From: Yamagishiella unicocca
Taxonomy: Eukaryota > Chlorophyta > Chlorophyceae > Chlamydomonadales > Volvocaceae
Assembly: GCA_003116995.1 (NCBI GenBank)
Contig: BDSL01000044.1
Location: forward strand, 372,001 to 436,000
Length of the DNA: 64,000 nt
Reading direction: 5' to 3'
Part shown: in pieces, positions 44,701 through 57,200 of the stretch
Layout of the letters: every line of letters begins with the position of its first letter
How positions within the stretch are numbered: position 1 is the first letter of the stretch
Notes under the pieces: model-generated
Database searches by the model: none
The model's input: only the letters and a program-made list of their open reading frames with translations
What the model was told of the DNA's origin: nothing
Program-made: the position numbers and the translations under genes

Positions 44701-45945
44701 GACATGCAGTGGGCCCCAGACATGCAGTGGGCCCCAGACATGCAGTGGGCCCCAGACATGCAGTGGGCCCCAGACATGCAGTGGGCCCCAGACATGCAGT
44801 GGGCCCCAGACATGTAGTGGGCCCCAGACATGCAGTGGGCCCCAGACATGCAGTGGGCCCCAGACATGCAGTGGGCCCCAGACATGCAGTGGGCCCCAGA
44901 CATGCAGTGGGCCCCAGACCATAATAAGGTAGCTCGCTCGTCGTGTTACTGCATGGGGTGCAACATTGTGCGTGCATATGGAAATATGCTCCCACTACTA
45001 AGCTCCAACACTGCTACATTCGCTCCGTGCGACACTCTTGCTCTTTGACATACAGGTATTTTCATTCGAGACGCCCCGTGTAACGTCCCACCCGCCGCGC
45101 CTCCATCACCGCCTTCGCCGCCTTCACCGCTTTCACCACCCTCGCCACCTTCACCGCCTTCGCCGCCTTTACCGCTTTCGCCACCCTCGCCACCTTCACC
45201 GCCTTCGCCGCCTTCGCCACCTTCGGCGCCACCATCGCCGCCTTCGGCGCCACCATCGCCGCCATCACCGACGCCATCTCTGTTACCATGGCCACCAAGC
45301 CCACCTCCGCCGTCACCGCCATCACCGCCGTCGCTGCCCCGGGCCCTGGCCCCCCATCGTCCGCCATCGCCTTCAGTTCCAAACCTAATCGGTGCGTTGA
45401 CACGACCCATCCAGTAGTAGCAACTGTTATAGCGGGTTCCAGACCAAAAGGTACGTCGAACCATCGGGCACATCGCCTGACACTGAATTCAGTGTCTCCT
45501 TCGAAGGAGACGAAAGAGACATCCAGTGTTTGTTTGAGGTTGGGGTAATGGCTGGTATGCTTGCCTGGTACGAACCATTGCGCGTACGTCGCGTATGGAA
45601 GCAAGCATTGAGCAGCAGGCGGTAGCGCATGGTTCATTCGCTCGGCGCTCCTTATATGAAAGTAAGGCTATCGGCGTGAAGTATTGACAGCCTTGCGTTG
45701 ATATAGCTTCACTCGCATCAGCCATTGAACGGCATCATCAACCCTATCTATCATTTAAACGCCGTGCCTTTACCCATCGTATTTATCTGTCCGTTACTGC
45801 CCATACAGGCAACCCTAACAGCGGCGTTACTGGGACGACTAATGCGGACAAGAATGGTGCATCTTCTACGCGGCCGACCCTGTGGCTGCTGGTCGTCGTT
45901 ACAGCCATGGCAGCACTACCATTCGCTGTGCTCATGCAAGCGTAG
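41725..45945 (+). CDS. Surface/wall glycoprotein: cysteine module, SPP stalk, membrane anchor (5' incomplete)
   Basis: Three final exons join in phase: 42406-42602, 45056-45391, 45809-45945. The first encodes a PAN/apple-like module (NYTTGETTATWLQRAADDCN, TRCSCGSFNTHGWLKTLFDA). Then follow FIRDAPCNVPPAAP and about 85 residues of PPSPPSPPSP, the hydroxyproline-rich motif of volvocine wall proteins. The last exon ends with a hydrophobic helix (LWLLVVVTAMAALPFAVLMQA). An earlier piece at about 41727-41775 (ITGYTFYPEKDYNGNVKV) resembles the start of another module. It runs into an interspersed element, so it is either an exon with a gtcgac donor or a broken copy. The product is probably exported and anchored with a rod-like stalk. 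The intron between the first two listed exons is 2.45 kb, mostly satellite. Start codon and signal peptide were not found. Confidence 0.6.
41832..42155. repeat. Inverted pair plus third copy of the TGTAAC element
   Basis: A + copy (41832-41903, gtaacggttacaatgggttc then cagaccaaaagggagaagca) and a minus copy (41968-42036) face each other across about 65 bp, forming a long inverted repeat. A third, minus-sense copy follows at 42113-42155. The inverted pair could fold into a hairpin like a small terminal-inverted-repeat element. Confidence 0.75.
42838..44920. repeat. 18-bp satellite (GGGCCCCAGACATGCAGT)n, about 115 units
   Basis: About 2.08 kb of tandem 18-bp units, gggccccagacatgcagt, with a common atgtagt variant and a disordered central part (about 43640-44180) with shortened units. 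Because 18 is a multiple of 3, frames stay open for hundreds of codons on both strands; these are artefacts. The left edge reads cctgttacgtgggccccaga and the right edge ccagaccataataaggtag. They match the head and tail of the TGTAAC element, so the array sits inside a copy of it. The whole array is within one intron of the surface glycoprotein gene. Confidence 0.95.
45418..45525 (+). repeat. TGTAAC element with a terminal palindrome
   Basis: An element copy (gcgggttccagaccaaaagg, then catcgggcacatcgcctgac) continues into the palindromic cactgaattcagtg and ctccttcgaaggag. It lies in the last intron of the surface glycoprotein gene. Confidence 0.7.
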
Positions 45946-45969
45946 GCGGAGCAACCTACCGCACCCGGC

Positions 45970-46066
45970 ATTACTTGAGCGCCATCACGAGTGATCTTCC
46001 GCGCGCGTCGGTGCATTAGTTGAGCGCCAACACGAGTGACCTTTCGCGCACGTCGCTCGGTGCACT
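45970..46066. repeat. Imperfect tandem duplication of about 45 bp
   Basis: Two copies share ttgagcgccaacacgagtga (one with atc for aac) followed by a tcg-rich tail. It lies just past the stop of the surface glycoprotein gene, probably in its 3' UTR. Confidence 0.6.
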
Positions 46067-46977
46067 TGTGATGCTGGCGACAACGAGCGGAGCAACGAGC
46101 GAATAATCCGCCCCTCGATCCAAGTAAAACCGCCGCCTTGAACGGCCAACAGACCACCAGCCACGGGCAAAAGTCCCAATGAATAATTCTATGGGGAGGC
46201 TCGCAAGCAGCCGTACGTTAATCATAGAGGTGATAGGCAGGTTCGCTCGGCTGCGCCTGCTGCCGGCAGTTAGCAGCAGCAGTATCCACGCCTGAATGCC
46301 TAGCACGCCTATCTACCAACATATGATGATAAGCGCTGTGTATTTCTTTATGTTAACTACCGACAGCAGCGTTCCGTCTGCTGTGCGGTTCACTAGCTAG
46401 CACTACAGTCTGATAGCGTGCTGGCCAGCGTGGCCTGGCAATGACTCTCCTGTCTGCTCTTCTGTCTGCAAGTACGTGTGCGGATGAGAGTTCGGCAATT
46501 ATTGCTTGTTTCCACGGGTCACGCTGCTATCTCTCCGAGCTGCACGCACATTTGATTTCCTATGTGTCTTTGTTGTGAGGGGAACTCATGCATATATGTG
46601 CGTAATGTACTCAATTATAGCAGCTAATTGCTTCAGCGTTTGGAACTTCGGTTGGTAACCGTTTTTCTTATAGCCATGATACGTGTGGTAACCATCTAGC
46701 TAGGGGCTAGGGCCCACATACCTACCCGCTGTTGCTGGCCCCAGCCATCCTCGTCTGCTGCCCTTGCGCAGTTAAACAAAAAGGCTGCTGTCAGGTGAAA
46801 CTAGATAGCCGCCGTTGGTCGATCTACATGCAAAAATGCCGACGTCTAAGAGCTTCATGGAGTTGTCAGCATTGCACAGCATGCCATTATTGCGTAAAGA
46901 ATTTTGCGCACTAGTTACTGTCATCCTTGGTTCTGACAATGCCCATGCTGCTGAAACATACGTACCGATATACGGTG

Positions 46978-47082
46978 TGTAACCGAAACCGATACTGACT
47001 GCTGCGATGACGGCATGCAGCAAACCTGCTTCACGACAATACTGAGACTCGGACTGATAAGTACGCAATCTTTATCCTTACA
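46978..47082. terminator. Facing poly(A) signals of two convergent genes
   Basis: TGTAA at 46978-46982 on the + strand can end the surface glycoprotein transcript, and TTACA at 47078-47082 (TGTAA on the minus strand) can end the peroxidase-oxidase transcript. As placed, the two transcripts would stop within about 100 bp of each other. Confidence 0.4.
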
Positions 47083-47741
47083 AACTGAGTACGTAAGCGA
47101 TGCTTGCTCGAGGCGTGACTTGATACCGGTTCGTAATTAGGGGCAGAATGCCTGCTGCCGCGCATAAACCGCACGCCTCCGCGCGCGTCGGTCCTAGGCG
47201 TGCATCCGCGCCACACATACATTTGGGCTGAAATCCCATCAGCTGTTCAGCATTTCCCATAGGCTACCCAGCAGCGCATTATTGCTTGGGCAAAAGTAAT
47301 AACGCCTGGCATGGCAGGACTACTATTCACGAAAGACATGGTCCATTTTAATGAAACCACGCAAAGACTTGAAAGATCACACATGCGGGGATGCGAGGCG
47401 GCCAATAAGGTATCAGATGCTGATAAATCGATCGGTACTCCGGTACCGGTATGTCCTCCGCGTATGCACAATCGCTCAGCGCGGCACCTGCTTACTTAGC
47501 CGACATGAATCTCGCTAAATGGTTAATTTCTATCACTCACCTCTCATATGAAGAAGGTACAGTGTAAGCCGACATGCGTGCATTCCATGGCAACAAAATA
47601 CCGCAAGAAATTAAGGAAGATGAAAATGACCGACCCTCGAAGGCCCTCACTGAAATAACCTTCTTCAACGTTTCAAGTAATTGATTTACCCTTGAGACAT
47701 ACATGCGCACGAGATAGCGTGGGGTACTGCCGCGTGGGGTC
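47083..47741. other. Probable 3' UTR of the peroxidase-oxidase gene
   Basis: No coding exon is seen in these 660 bp between the stop codon and the first TGTAA on the minus strand. Confidence 0.4.
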
Positions 47742-50700
47742 CTACAGCTGCGGCTGCTGGCAGCGATTTGTCGTGGGGAGGGACACCAGCCAGGGGTTAA
47801 TGGTCGCGTTGGACAGCAGGGGGCTCTCGCCGCTAGCTCCTCCAGGGTAAAAGATCCTACAAAGGTTGAGCAGCGTGTGAGAGCCTGTTAGTTGCCTATG
47901 CGGTGCTGGCGATCAACAACAGGCTTCATTGCATCGCAGCCGGCAGCAACACTACTGCACAACGAACCGAGCCAAGGAGCCTATCACTGACCTGTAAATA
48001 CCGTTGTTGATGGCATAGGATAGCGTGGTTTGTACGGCGGAGTTGTAGGGCGTTTGAAGGGGGGTCAGGCTTGACGTGGGGCGCGGCCCGAAGTTGGGGT
48101 TGACTGGGTCGTCGTACCTGATGGGATAGATTGTTGAACGAGCAACAGCGAACACACCTCTTCTTTCACGAACTAAACAAGGACCGCAGCGGCGGCTTGA
48201 TGACGCAGATTGATGACAAAATAACTTGTTCTCTCATACACTGGAACATACAATCTGCGGTTCAGCAGGCAGCTGGTGCTATCGAACTGGTGCTATCGAA
48301 CAGGCTCCGTGCGCATTCAGCCCTTTGAACTCACAAGTCGTAAATGACGTTCAGATTCTGGACGAGCGACGGCTGGAACTGCATGGGCAGGGCCGTGCTG
48401 TTCGTCCTTCCCGCGGCGGTGTTGATGACGTGGAAGGAGCGCATCATCTCAAAATCCTGCGTGATCCGTTGATCAGTTAGTTAGTTGGTAAGTTAGTTAG
48501 TTAAAGCCTTAAGGATGGCTGGTTCGGTGAGACGCTAAACATTGTGGTGGTCCAATGATTCGGTGATGCAGCAGTGCCCATCCCCCTATTTCCGATATTC
48601 AAGACCAGTGCAGTGAACACCTAGCGGTTCTGCCTTTTGGTCTGGAACCCACTGTAACGTGTACTACTGCCAGCGGGCTCACCTCATGTACTAGGTTGTG
48701 GCAGTGGAACATGTATTCCCCACGGTGGGGCCCGAACCTGGGACGTGGATGTGGGGTGGCAGGGGGATGGGTGAGATGGGTGGGACGCAGATAGGCAGGA
48801 AGGAGGCCTCGGGGATAGGTAAGGGGGGCGGCTTCAGAGCAGTTGTGACCTGGCCTGTGCCCCTTCACCCACCTCAGCAGCAGCGCAACGTTGGAGCCGG
48901 GATCCAGCTGTACGACGTCCTTGGGGGTCCATCGCTCATACTCGTGCACCTGTTGACGAATATTTTCAAATGATGAGACGTAGGCGGCTGTGAGGACAAC
49001 GACTCTTTTCGTATCTGTGAACGCTGCCGCTGTCGTAAATCGCCAATGTACTGAGGCGCTATCTCTCCCTACTAAGCGAGGCCATGCACGCACGATCCAT
49101 GCAAGCGAGCAGCGACAGCGGGCCGACCTGTGCCTCGTCGTAGTTGCGGGTCAGGACGTAGAAGTCGACCAGGTGGATGTGGATGGGATGGAACCAGCCG
49201 CCGCCAGTCTCCAGGCACCAGACCTCCCACGTGTTCTGGCCCACATCGCCTGCAGCCACGCGAGCTGAGTGCCAGGTCTCGCCATTGATAACCCTGAGGG
49301 GGTGGGAGGTGGCGGGAACCGCCGGCATAGGGCGCAGCCATCATATGACACCAGCACCGAACACGACAAGAGCGGTTCCGAATCTGGCAGAGAAATGAAA
49401 ACGCAGCTACTGGAACGTTCCTTGGAGGTTCCCGGCCGCAGGATTACGGCGCAACAGCAAATTCAAACATTATTGGGGTACACACACAATCGTGCTTGCT
49501 TTATTTGGTATGACGGTTCTAGTAATTTCAGCATTTGTCACGTCAATGCAGCGACGCCCATTTAACATAGAAGCACGAACCCACCAGTGGCCGTGGCGAC
49601 GTCCGAAGCGGAAGGTGCGGGTGCACTGCTTGTTGCGAGCCATCTCGAGCGCACGCGGGATGTCGGTGCCGGCGCTTAGGACGGCGTCCAGCTTGGGCCG
49701 GGCGGGGGTGAGGGCGCTGAAGGCGGAGCCAGCAGGCGCGCACACGCCCCCACCGGGGCACGCTGCGACGTTGATCTTCATGACCAGGTGAGAGTGGCAG
49801 AAGAAGGGCACGGCCTTCATGCGGTATGTGTCCTGGGCGTTGAGCAGGTATAGCGTCTGGCCGGCGAGGCCCGAGAGGTCGCAGACCACCTCGTAGCGCT
49901 CAGCCACGCCCATGAAGAGACCGGCGGGCGGGAAGGGCGCCGGAGTGCGCCGGATGCCACCGTCGCCGGCGATCACCTTGCACACAGCGCCGCTGACGTC
50001 AGCGCCCTGGGCGTCGACGACGCGCAGCTTCCACGGGCGGGCGACTGCGGCGCTCAGCCACCTGCATGCAAGAAAGTAAGTGGAGGGCGGGAAGGTAGGG
50101 GGTTCGCCAATGAATAGCCTAGCCTTCCGACGTACGGCGAACAACAGATTGGCAAACTCCTACTTAGCGTTTAAAAGTCCGTTCTGGCTGTTGTTGTTGT
50201 AACGGTTACAGTGGGTTCCAGACCAGGCTGTTATTTGTTACTGTTCAAACAGCGACATGCATGGCAGCTGGATTGCTACCACCGATTTCGTTCCTCCACC
50301 ACTTGTAAGCGAGAAGGCGATATATAACCACGGTTCTGTAAACCCACCTGAAGCGCTGCCAGCGAGGCTCTAGGGTAATGACGGGCCAAGGAATGCCGTT
50401 GACGAAGTTGACGTCGCCATACAGGTTGTTCTTGTGGGGACCCTGTGGGTGTACGATAGTAAGCGTTGCCAAACGGAAAAAACAACGGCAGGACGGGGGC
50501 AGGCTTTGTCGCCACCGTGTCCTACACAGGATATTATTGGATTCATGTTCACTCACAGCGCGATCGTACAACAGCTGGCAAGATCCGTCCAGCACTCCGT
50601 CCTTGAACTGCATCTCCGTGTCAGGCACCGAATCCAGGTTCCAAGGCTCGCCGCAGCCACCCTCGGAGACGCTATCTTGCATGATGTACATGGCCGACAG

Positions 50701-51234
50701 ACCGAAGTAGGCGTTCTCTGTACCATACATATAACACGCGGGCGGTGGTGGGCAGAGGAAAGGTAGGGTTCAGCGATAGATGCTACAGCAGAGGTGCGCA
50801 TTATAAACGCCGGGGCTTCATTCTTGTGGGTTTCTCTTCGCCAGAAGGGAAAAACAGTCGGACTCAGCCAGGCACGAGTAATTCAGGCGACGGCCTGTTA
50901 GTTGCTTCAACAAACACCCACCCGAAAAGATACTACTACTACCCACCCGAAAAGTTACTACTGCTACTACCCACCCGAAGTGATCTCCAGCTGATGGTCA
51001 TGGTACCAACCGAACGCGGCGCGGCGGTTAGGGTAGTAGTAGTCCTTGCTCTCGCCCCCGCAGGTGGTGTCCTCGGCCCAGCCTGCACCCGCACGGGCGA
51101 ACGGTACGGACACGGAGTCGTTAGTTAACGGCCATCAGGAAATACGCAGAAGCAACCGGCTTGCTTACCATCGTACGGTGCAAGGCTGGCCTCGCCGTGG
51201 AGGTGCACCGAAATCGGCCGACCCTGGGGCGACA

Positions 51235-51265
<31 letters not shown>

Positions 51266-54200
51266 GTTTAGGTAGGCACTCTGTAAAGCGCCCGAAGCGC
51301 TGGCATACAGCTGTATAATATCCTGGTGCGGTCGGTCACAATAGTCCATCTATCCATCCATCCATACCGTAATGCAATATCAAGGGGAAGCAATGATGAC
51401 ACGACATATCCCATGTCCATGGTATTAGTAATGAATTGTCTGTAACCGTTACAATGCGCCGCAGACCAGAAGGTAGAGCCATCGGGTAATATTGACAAGA
51501 GCACAAGGTCGGTTACAATACCGTAACCAGGCGACGCTTCGGAGCTGCCCGTCACCTCACCTGACGCCCGGCAGTGGTGTCGCAAGGGGTGAAGGCCGCG
51601 AAGGGAGTGCCGGTGAGGTTGGCGGTTGTCAAGCGGTTGTTGAAGCGGACGAGCGTCTGGCGGCCAACCACCGCGCGGATGGTGGGTCCAGGCACGGATC
51701 CGTTGTACGACAGCATCCACGTCGGGCCGGCCGGGCAGCCCAGGTTGTGAGACACCGGATAGATGTCGATTTCGTACGCGTCCATGCAGAGGTTGGTGCC
51801 GCTCCTGTGAGCGGATTCAACCATTTGCCCAAGGACGGCGGTTAGTAACTGCATTCCTCATTATCTCACAACCATAAGCTACCTCTTGGTCTGGAACCCA
51901 TTGTAACCGTTACAACCATTCCGGTGACGTGACCTACTTGCAATAGTTGTTCGCCTTTTGTGCCGGGGGCGGCTTGGCGAAGGGCAGGGTGAAGGGCTCC
52001 CACTTGAAGGGGCTGGAGGGGAACCCCTCAACCTTGAAAACGGTTCCGTGCGCCGAGGGGCAAACCTTCGCCAGCGAGGCAAAGCCGGGGTGCGCACAAA
52101 CGGGGGAGTGGGCTGTTTATACCACGTGGCCGTTCCTTCCATCCACTGCTCGAAGCATGCAGGAGAGCCATTCGTATGAGCACTGCCGGTGCCACAATAA
52201 GACAGCGACTCGCTGAACAAGCACATGTACCGGATGGTTCTACCTTTTGGTCTGGACCCACTGTAATAACAGTTAGTTACTACTACATGTGTACATTCTT
52301 TAATCTTCCCAACCCAGGCGTACCGTACCTGGCTCGGGTCGGAGTGATACGGGGTGACTGGCGGGTCGCTCATCACGCCGTTGACGGTGACAGTTGGGGC
52401 GATGTCTGTGAGTGGACGGATGGAACAATGGGCGGGGTGAGGAAGAGATTGCTTACTACTGCAACCAACCAACAAATGCACGACAACGACGAACTTACTG
52501 TCGTCGATCGTGTTCCGCTCCAGAGGACGCTCAGGGACGGTGGTATCCCCCACAGCCGGCAGCGGTGCCATCGGCTGGACCCATGTGGGCAACACGTCCG
52601 GGTAGCGAGACATGAAAGAAAAGTAGACCACCTGGATTCATGGGCGCAGCAGCGTTTGCAGGTAAGGGACAGTGGGAGACAGCAAATACTAGAAGGTGAG
52701 GCCGATTGGGAGCCGACCTCAATTTCGGCTCATGTTTGCACTGACGGATATGCCGGGTGAGATTTGTTTGCTCTAACGTATCCAATCACGTTCATGTCCG
52801 AAAGACGCGTCAAGGTGAGTCATCCGGTACCTGACGTTCGCACGCGACCGGGACATTTGGCGGCAACCATGGTTCTGTAAAAGCCGCAAACTTTAATAAT
52901 CGTAAACTTGTTAACCCTAAACTTATGAACTTCGCACGCTTTTTCAAGTCCCAGCAACCTGCCCACCTGTTGGCTGGAAGCGTTGTAGCGATAGTCCCGG
53001 AGGGTGGTGGAGCATGTGCAGCAGTTGGGCGCGTTGACCAGGGCTGCAGGGAGGAGAGATGGGGCGCTGTGCGTGAGCGGTTACGTATGGCTGGATTCCC
53101 ATTGCCAACAGCAAAAACATGTTTGTGTAGTAGATACTGTTACGGTGGGCCCCAGACCACAAGTAGAGCCGTCGGGCGTTGGTGCCGCCTGTGCGCACCC
53201 ACATAGTTTTTGGTAACTGTAACCGTTAACCACTGTAACAGTTACAACAATAGTTTTCGTTGCTACTTGTGCTGCTTGCTTCTTCTACCCGTGACGTTGG
53301 CACGATGCGTCCAAACGCATCACTCACGGTTGTAAGGCTTAAACAAGCGCGAGTTGAACGCATTGGTGCAGGACTGGCAGTCTCTGCGGCGGCAAGTATC
53401 TGCAGCGGGGAAAGGAGACATGCAAAATAATTACGTGTGTAGTAGGTCCAAGCAACGAACACAGCCAATTTGCTGGGCCTGAGTAACCAGCTGGCTAGCT
53501 AGCATGCGAGAATGCTGCCAGCACGATGTAGTGATGAAATCAAGGGTATCTTGGGCATGCACCAAACAAGCCCGCTGACTGCCTGGCAGTGAGGTTGCGA
53601 GAGAACCCATCCAGCATCCTCGGTGGTACTCATCGTCATTTACATTGAGACTGACATATCTAAGACTACTGCTGAAGGAGGCGTAAGAGGCAGAAACCCA
53701 GGTGGTGCCTCGCTCCATCCGATGTTAGCCCGCCCCGGCTCACCCTTCGAACAGGCGGCGCACGTGCCAGTGAGGTCCAGCAGCACGTACTTCCCCTTGT
53801 ATAGGTCCTGGGTGTCGGGCGTCGCAGCTCCGGCGTAAGCTTGCGCGCAGGCGGCCTCCAGGTGGGTGCCGCTGGCACACTCGTCACCACTGATGGCGAA
53901 GCCGGAGGCGAGCGGCGAGTAAGTCGCGAAGGTGGTGACCATCTTAATGTAAGCGTTACGGTAGACGGAGTCCCACTTGGACTGGTCCAGGAAGGATCTG
54001 GCGGCGGCGCGGACGCCGGCGTGTGCGTTGCTGTCGCCCAGGCCCTGCGTGCGTGCGTGCGTCATGATGCAACAGGTCGGCGGCGATCGACTCGGTTGCG
54101 TGGCGCAGGGCCGTAGTAAAAATGTGCGTGGGATGTACGTGACAAGTCGTAGCTGAATTCCCGCCAGTCATGTCGTTACCACGGCATCCCTTCCTACGAA

Positions 54201-57200
54201 ATTAATCGTACTAATGAGGAGAATGAGAGAAAGCAAGGTTACAAGCATGGTTCAGGTGTCAGCAGGGCGGATATGCGCCCCCAATGGCCGCGCGCGCCCA
54301 CCTGGCATGCCTGGCCGATGTGCGCGTCGTTGTCAGTGTAGAGCCACATCGAGGAGTGGGGACAGTTGGACGCAGGTACGCCGTACGATGCTCCCCTGGT
54401 GCAGTTGCGGTTGCTCCACTCAACGTGGAACTCAGGCTTAGGGTCGACGTCCACGTCGGCCGTCAGACCGGCCTGAACCAGCCTCAGCCGGTTCAGAGCC
54501 ATGCTGCGGAACTCCTTGCTGGTGAACTACGGGGCGATTCGAAACGCGGGGGAGAATGATTCCTGTCCATTGAGGACCAATTGGCGAGCTGACACGCTGC
54601 TTTCTAGCGTGAATATTAATCGTCGACACGGAAAGCGCCCGAGGGCTTAACTTTTTTTTTGTAACGGTTACAGCTTAACTGTCGGAAAGTGCACTGCACT
54701 ACTGTAACCGTTACAACAACTGTAACCCCTGCTGTAAGGCTCATGCCGAAGTCGAGGTATTAGCAGTGTGAGGTGAAAACAGGTGCATAGCGAGCGACGA
54801 TTTGCTCCGAAGTCACAGTTATTCAAGACAGTTGAGGCGGTTAGGGCGGCCTCAGCGGGTTGACGGTTATCCTCTCCAAACCAGCAGCCAATCCTCCATC
54901 TTTCTATCCATACGTGCTCAATTCCTACCTTGCACGTTTCGAAGCGAGCTTCAGCGTCCAGCTCCGGTGCAGTCATGCCTAGAACGGGCGTCTCGATCGG
55001 CTCGGGAGGCTCGTCGGCCTGAATGGGCTTAACCTTGAGCGTCGGCGAACAGATATCCTTGAAGTAGTGGTTCTCCCACCTGTGATGTGGGCAGTTATTC
55101 GGCCAGATTCGCAGGTGTGAGATATGGTTGGGAGGTTGGGACGATAGGAAATGCAGCAGCTAATCGCCGGAGACGCATTGCTAATGTTTCAGTGTGGACA
55201 AATACCGAGGAGTGCGGAATGGCAAGGGGTATTTCCTCTAAGGGTATCGTACACGTCCATAACGGTTACACATACTGGCGCGACATGGGAAATGACTCAC
55301 CTAAACATGCGCACGTTGCTGCAGTCCTGCGTTGTTGGGTCGCAGAAGTCCCTGGGGGTGGGGCCCTTGAAGCAGCCCTGCAGATAGGTAATTTGGGAAG
55401 GGACGCGGCAAGGGTTCAATATAAAGTTACTTTGGCTTTGTGCTGAGGCAATCATTTTATGTCTGATTACATCTTGTCACAAGCCAATACCGATTAGAAT
55501 AACAAGCCACACATCATGTTGGCCTGAAATGGCGGAATTCTCGGCCCAACTGCCGCGCTTACGAACCTGTTTATCGACGAGTGAATGGCTGCCCATGAGA
55601 GCAGTAGCCTCCTCTGGTGAAAAGCCGCGGGCGGCCCAGAAGTCAACAAAGCCCTGTACGCCAATGGACGCCGGCGGCAGGTTGCCTGGCGGGGCGGGCA
55701 TGATGGAATCTAACCGCCCCACCCGGAGGACCTTGGTCCCGTTGGCGGGCAGGATCTTCATGCGGCCGTTGCTGAGCACCTCTGGTGCAACCGCAGCGCA
55801 CACCTGCAAGTGCATGTGTTGGTTGAGGCGGAGCGTGAGTCGTGAGGTAGGACGGGGGAGTGGCAGGGGCAACGAGGTAGCGGACGCGGGAAGTCGGTAA
55901 GACGACGCGGGCTGCTCGATACCGTACTCGGAAGAACAGCAAGCACGGAAACCCACCGCCAAGGTGTCAGCGACGCTGACGTCGAAGAAGGAAGCGATCT
56001 TCTTGGCTGCCCGCGCAGTAAGCAGCGCGAAATTGTCGTTGATGCTGCAATGACACAGGGCGGCACAACGAAGGGCTCGAGAATGACCTTACACTGGGAT
56101 CTCGGTTACCGAAGTAACACCCAGTTACAAAACAATACGGGAGCTGTGCTAGCTATTAGCTACCATGTGAACGGGTCCAAGCACGAAATCGGCGTAGGAA
56201 AGGCTACGTAACTCCCGTCGGCGGTAACACTACTGCCGTCATTGTTGCTAGGTTGGCTTATTATTTAGCTTCTTTACTACTCACTTCTCGGGGCGAATGA
56301 GCTCCTCGACTGTAAGCAACAGTGACGAGTCCGCGCCGCCGCAGTCGGGGCCGGGGCAGTTGCGCACGTCAACCGCCATGGAGTCATGGAACGAGGAGCG
56401 GATGAAGAAGTTGGCTAGGCGCTTCTCCTGCTTGAACATCGCGCGGCAGATGTCGACCACCTGTAAAAATGCGGGCAAGCATGATGCATGTATGCATGTC
56501 GGACATGAGTTATAAGTGGAGTCAGGAGTCAGGTGCGTGATGTCATCAAAGGTGTGCCTTATTAACAGCACTGGATAGCAGCGGCTGTGATAGGTAGAGG
56601 CATCAACGACGACAGCCACCCAGCAGCTGACACAGTTACTGCTGGTTATATTGCTGTTGCTGTGCAGGGGCGTGACGGACATGGGCCCCTCCTCTTGCCC
56701 CTGGGTTTTGCGCGGGCTTGAGGACACTGTAACATCCTTCTTCCTATCAATGATTCGTAAGTTTTGGCAACTTACAAGTCGCTGTACCGCCTTATTACCA
56801 ATAAGCTGCGAGCAGTACTAGATAGCCCGAGTATCCACCAACCGAAGCAGCAAATGTGTGGCGTGCAGTACCAGAAACCGCGCGCGCTGTCGTAATCAAC
56901 AGTTAGATAATACCGTGTCCTCAAGGCCGGCAACTTATTGTTGTAATTATCGTACGAGGATGTTCAGCGCCCAGTCAGGCGGTTTGCGAAGCTCAGCCAA
57001 TCATCCTACGCACTCCAGTTGCCAGCAGCTGTAACTGACGTGCAAAGCGGGACCCTTACTTACCGACGCCCAATCCTTGGTGCTCGGGTCGTACTCGTTT
57101 CCGGCCCTGGAGTTGGCTATCTTCGGGCTCCACAGGAGTACCTTGGCGTTCGTGTCGGCTAAGTCCGTGTGCGTTGAAGCGTACAGCTGCATGTCGACGC

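Noticed and set aside
42838..44920. CRISPR array
   Set aside because: The units are contiguous 18-mers with no unique spacers and the genome is eukaryotic.
42690..44995. Frames of up to 737 codons on both strands that encode repeats such as MSGAHC, CLGPTA or GPQTCS
   Set aside because: They come from an 18-bp satellite whose unit length is a multiple of three and lacks stops in most frames. The array lies in an intron.
45062..45637. A minus-strand frame reading GGEGGEGGD and AKAVKVARV repeats
   Set aside because: It is antisense to the SPP-rich exon, which joins its neighbours in phase.
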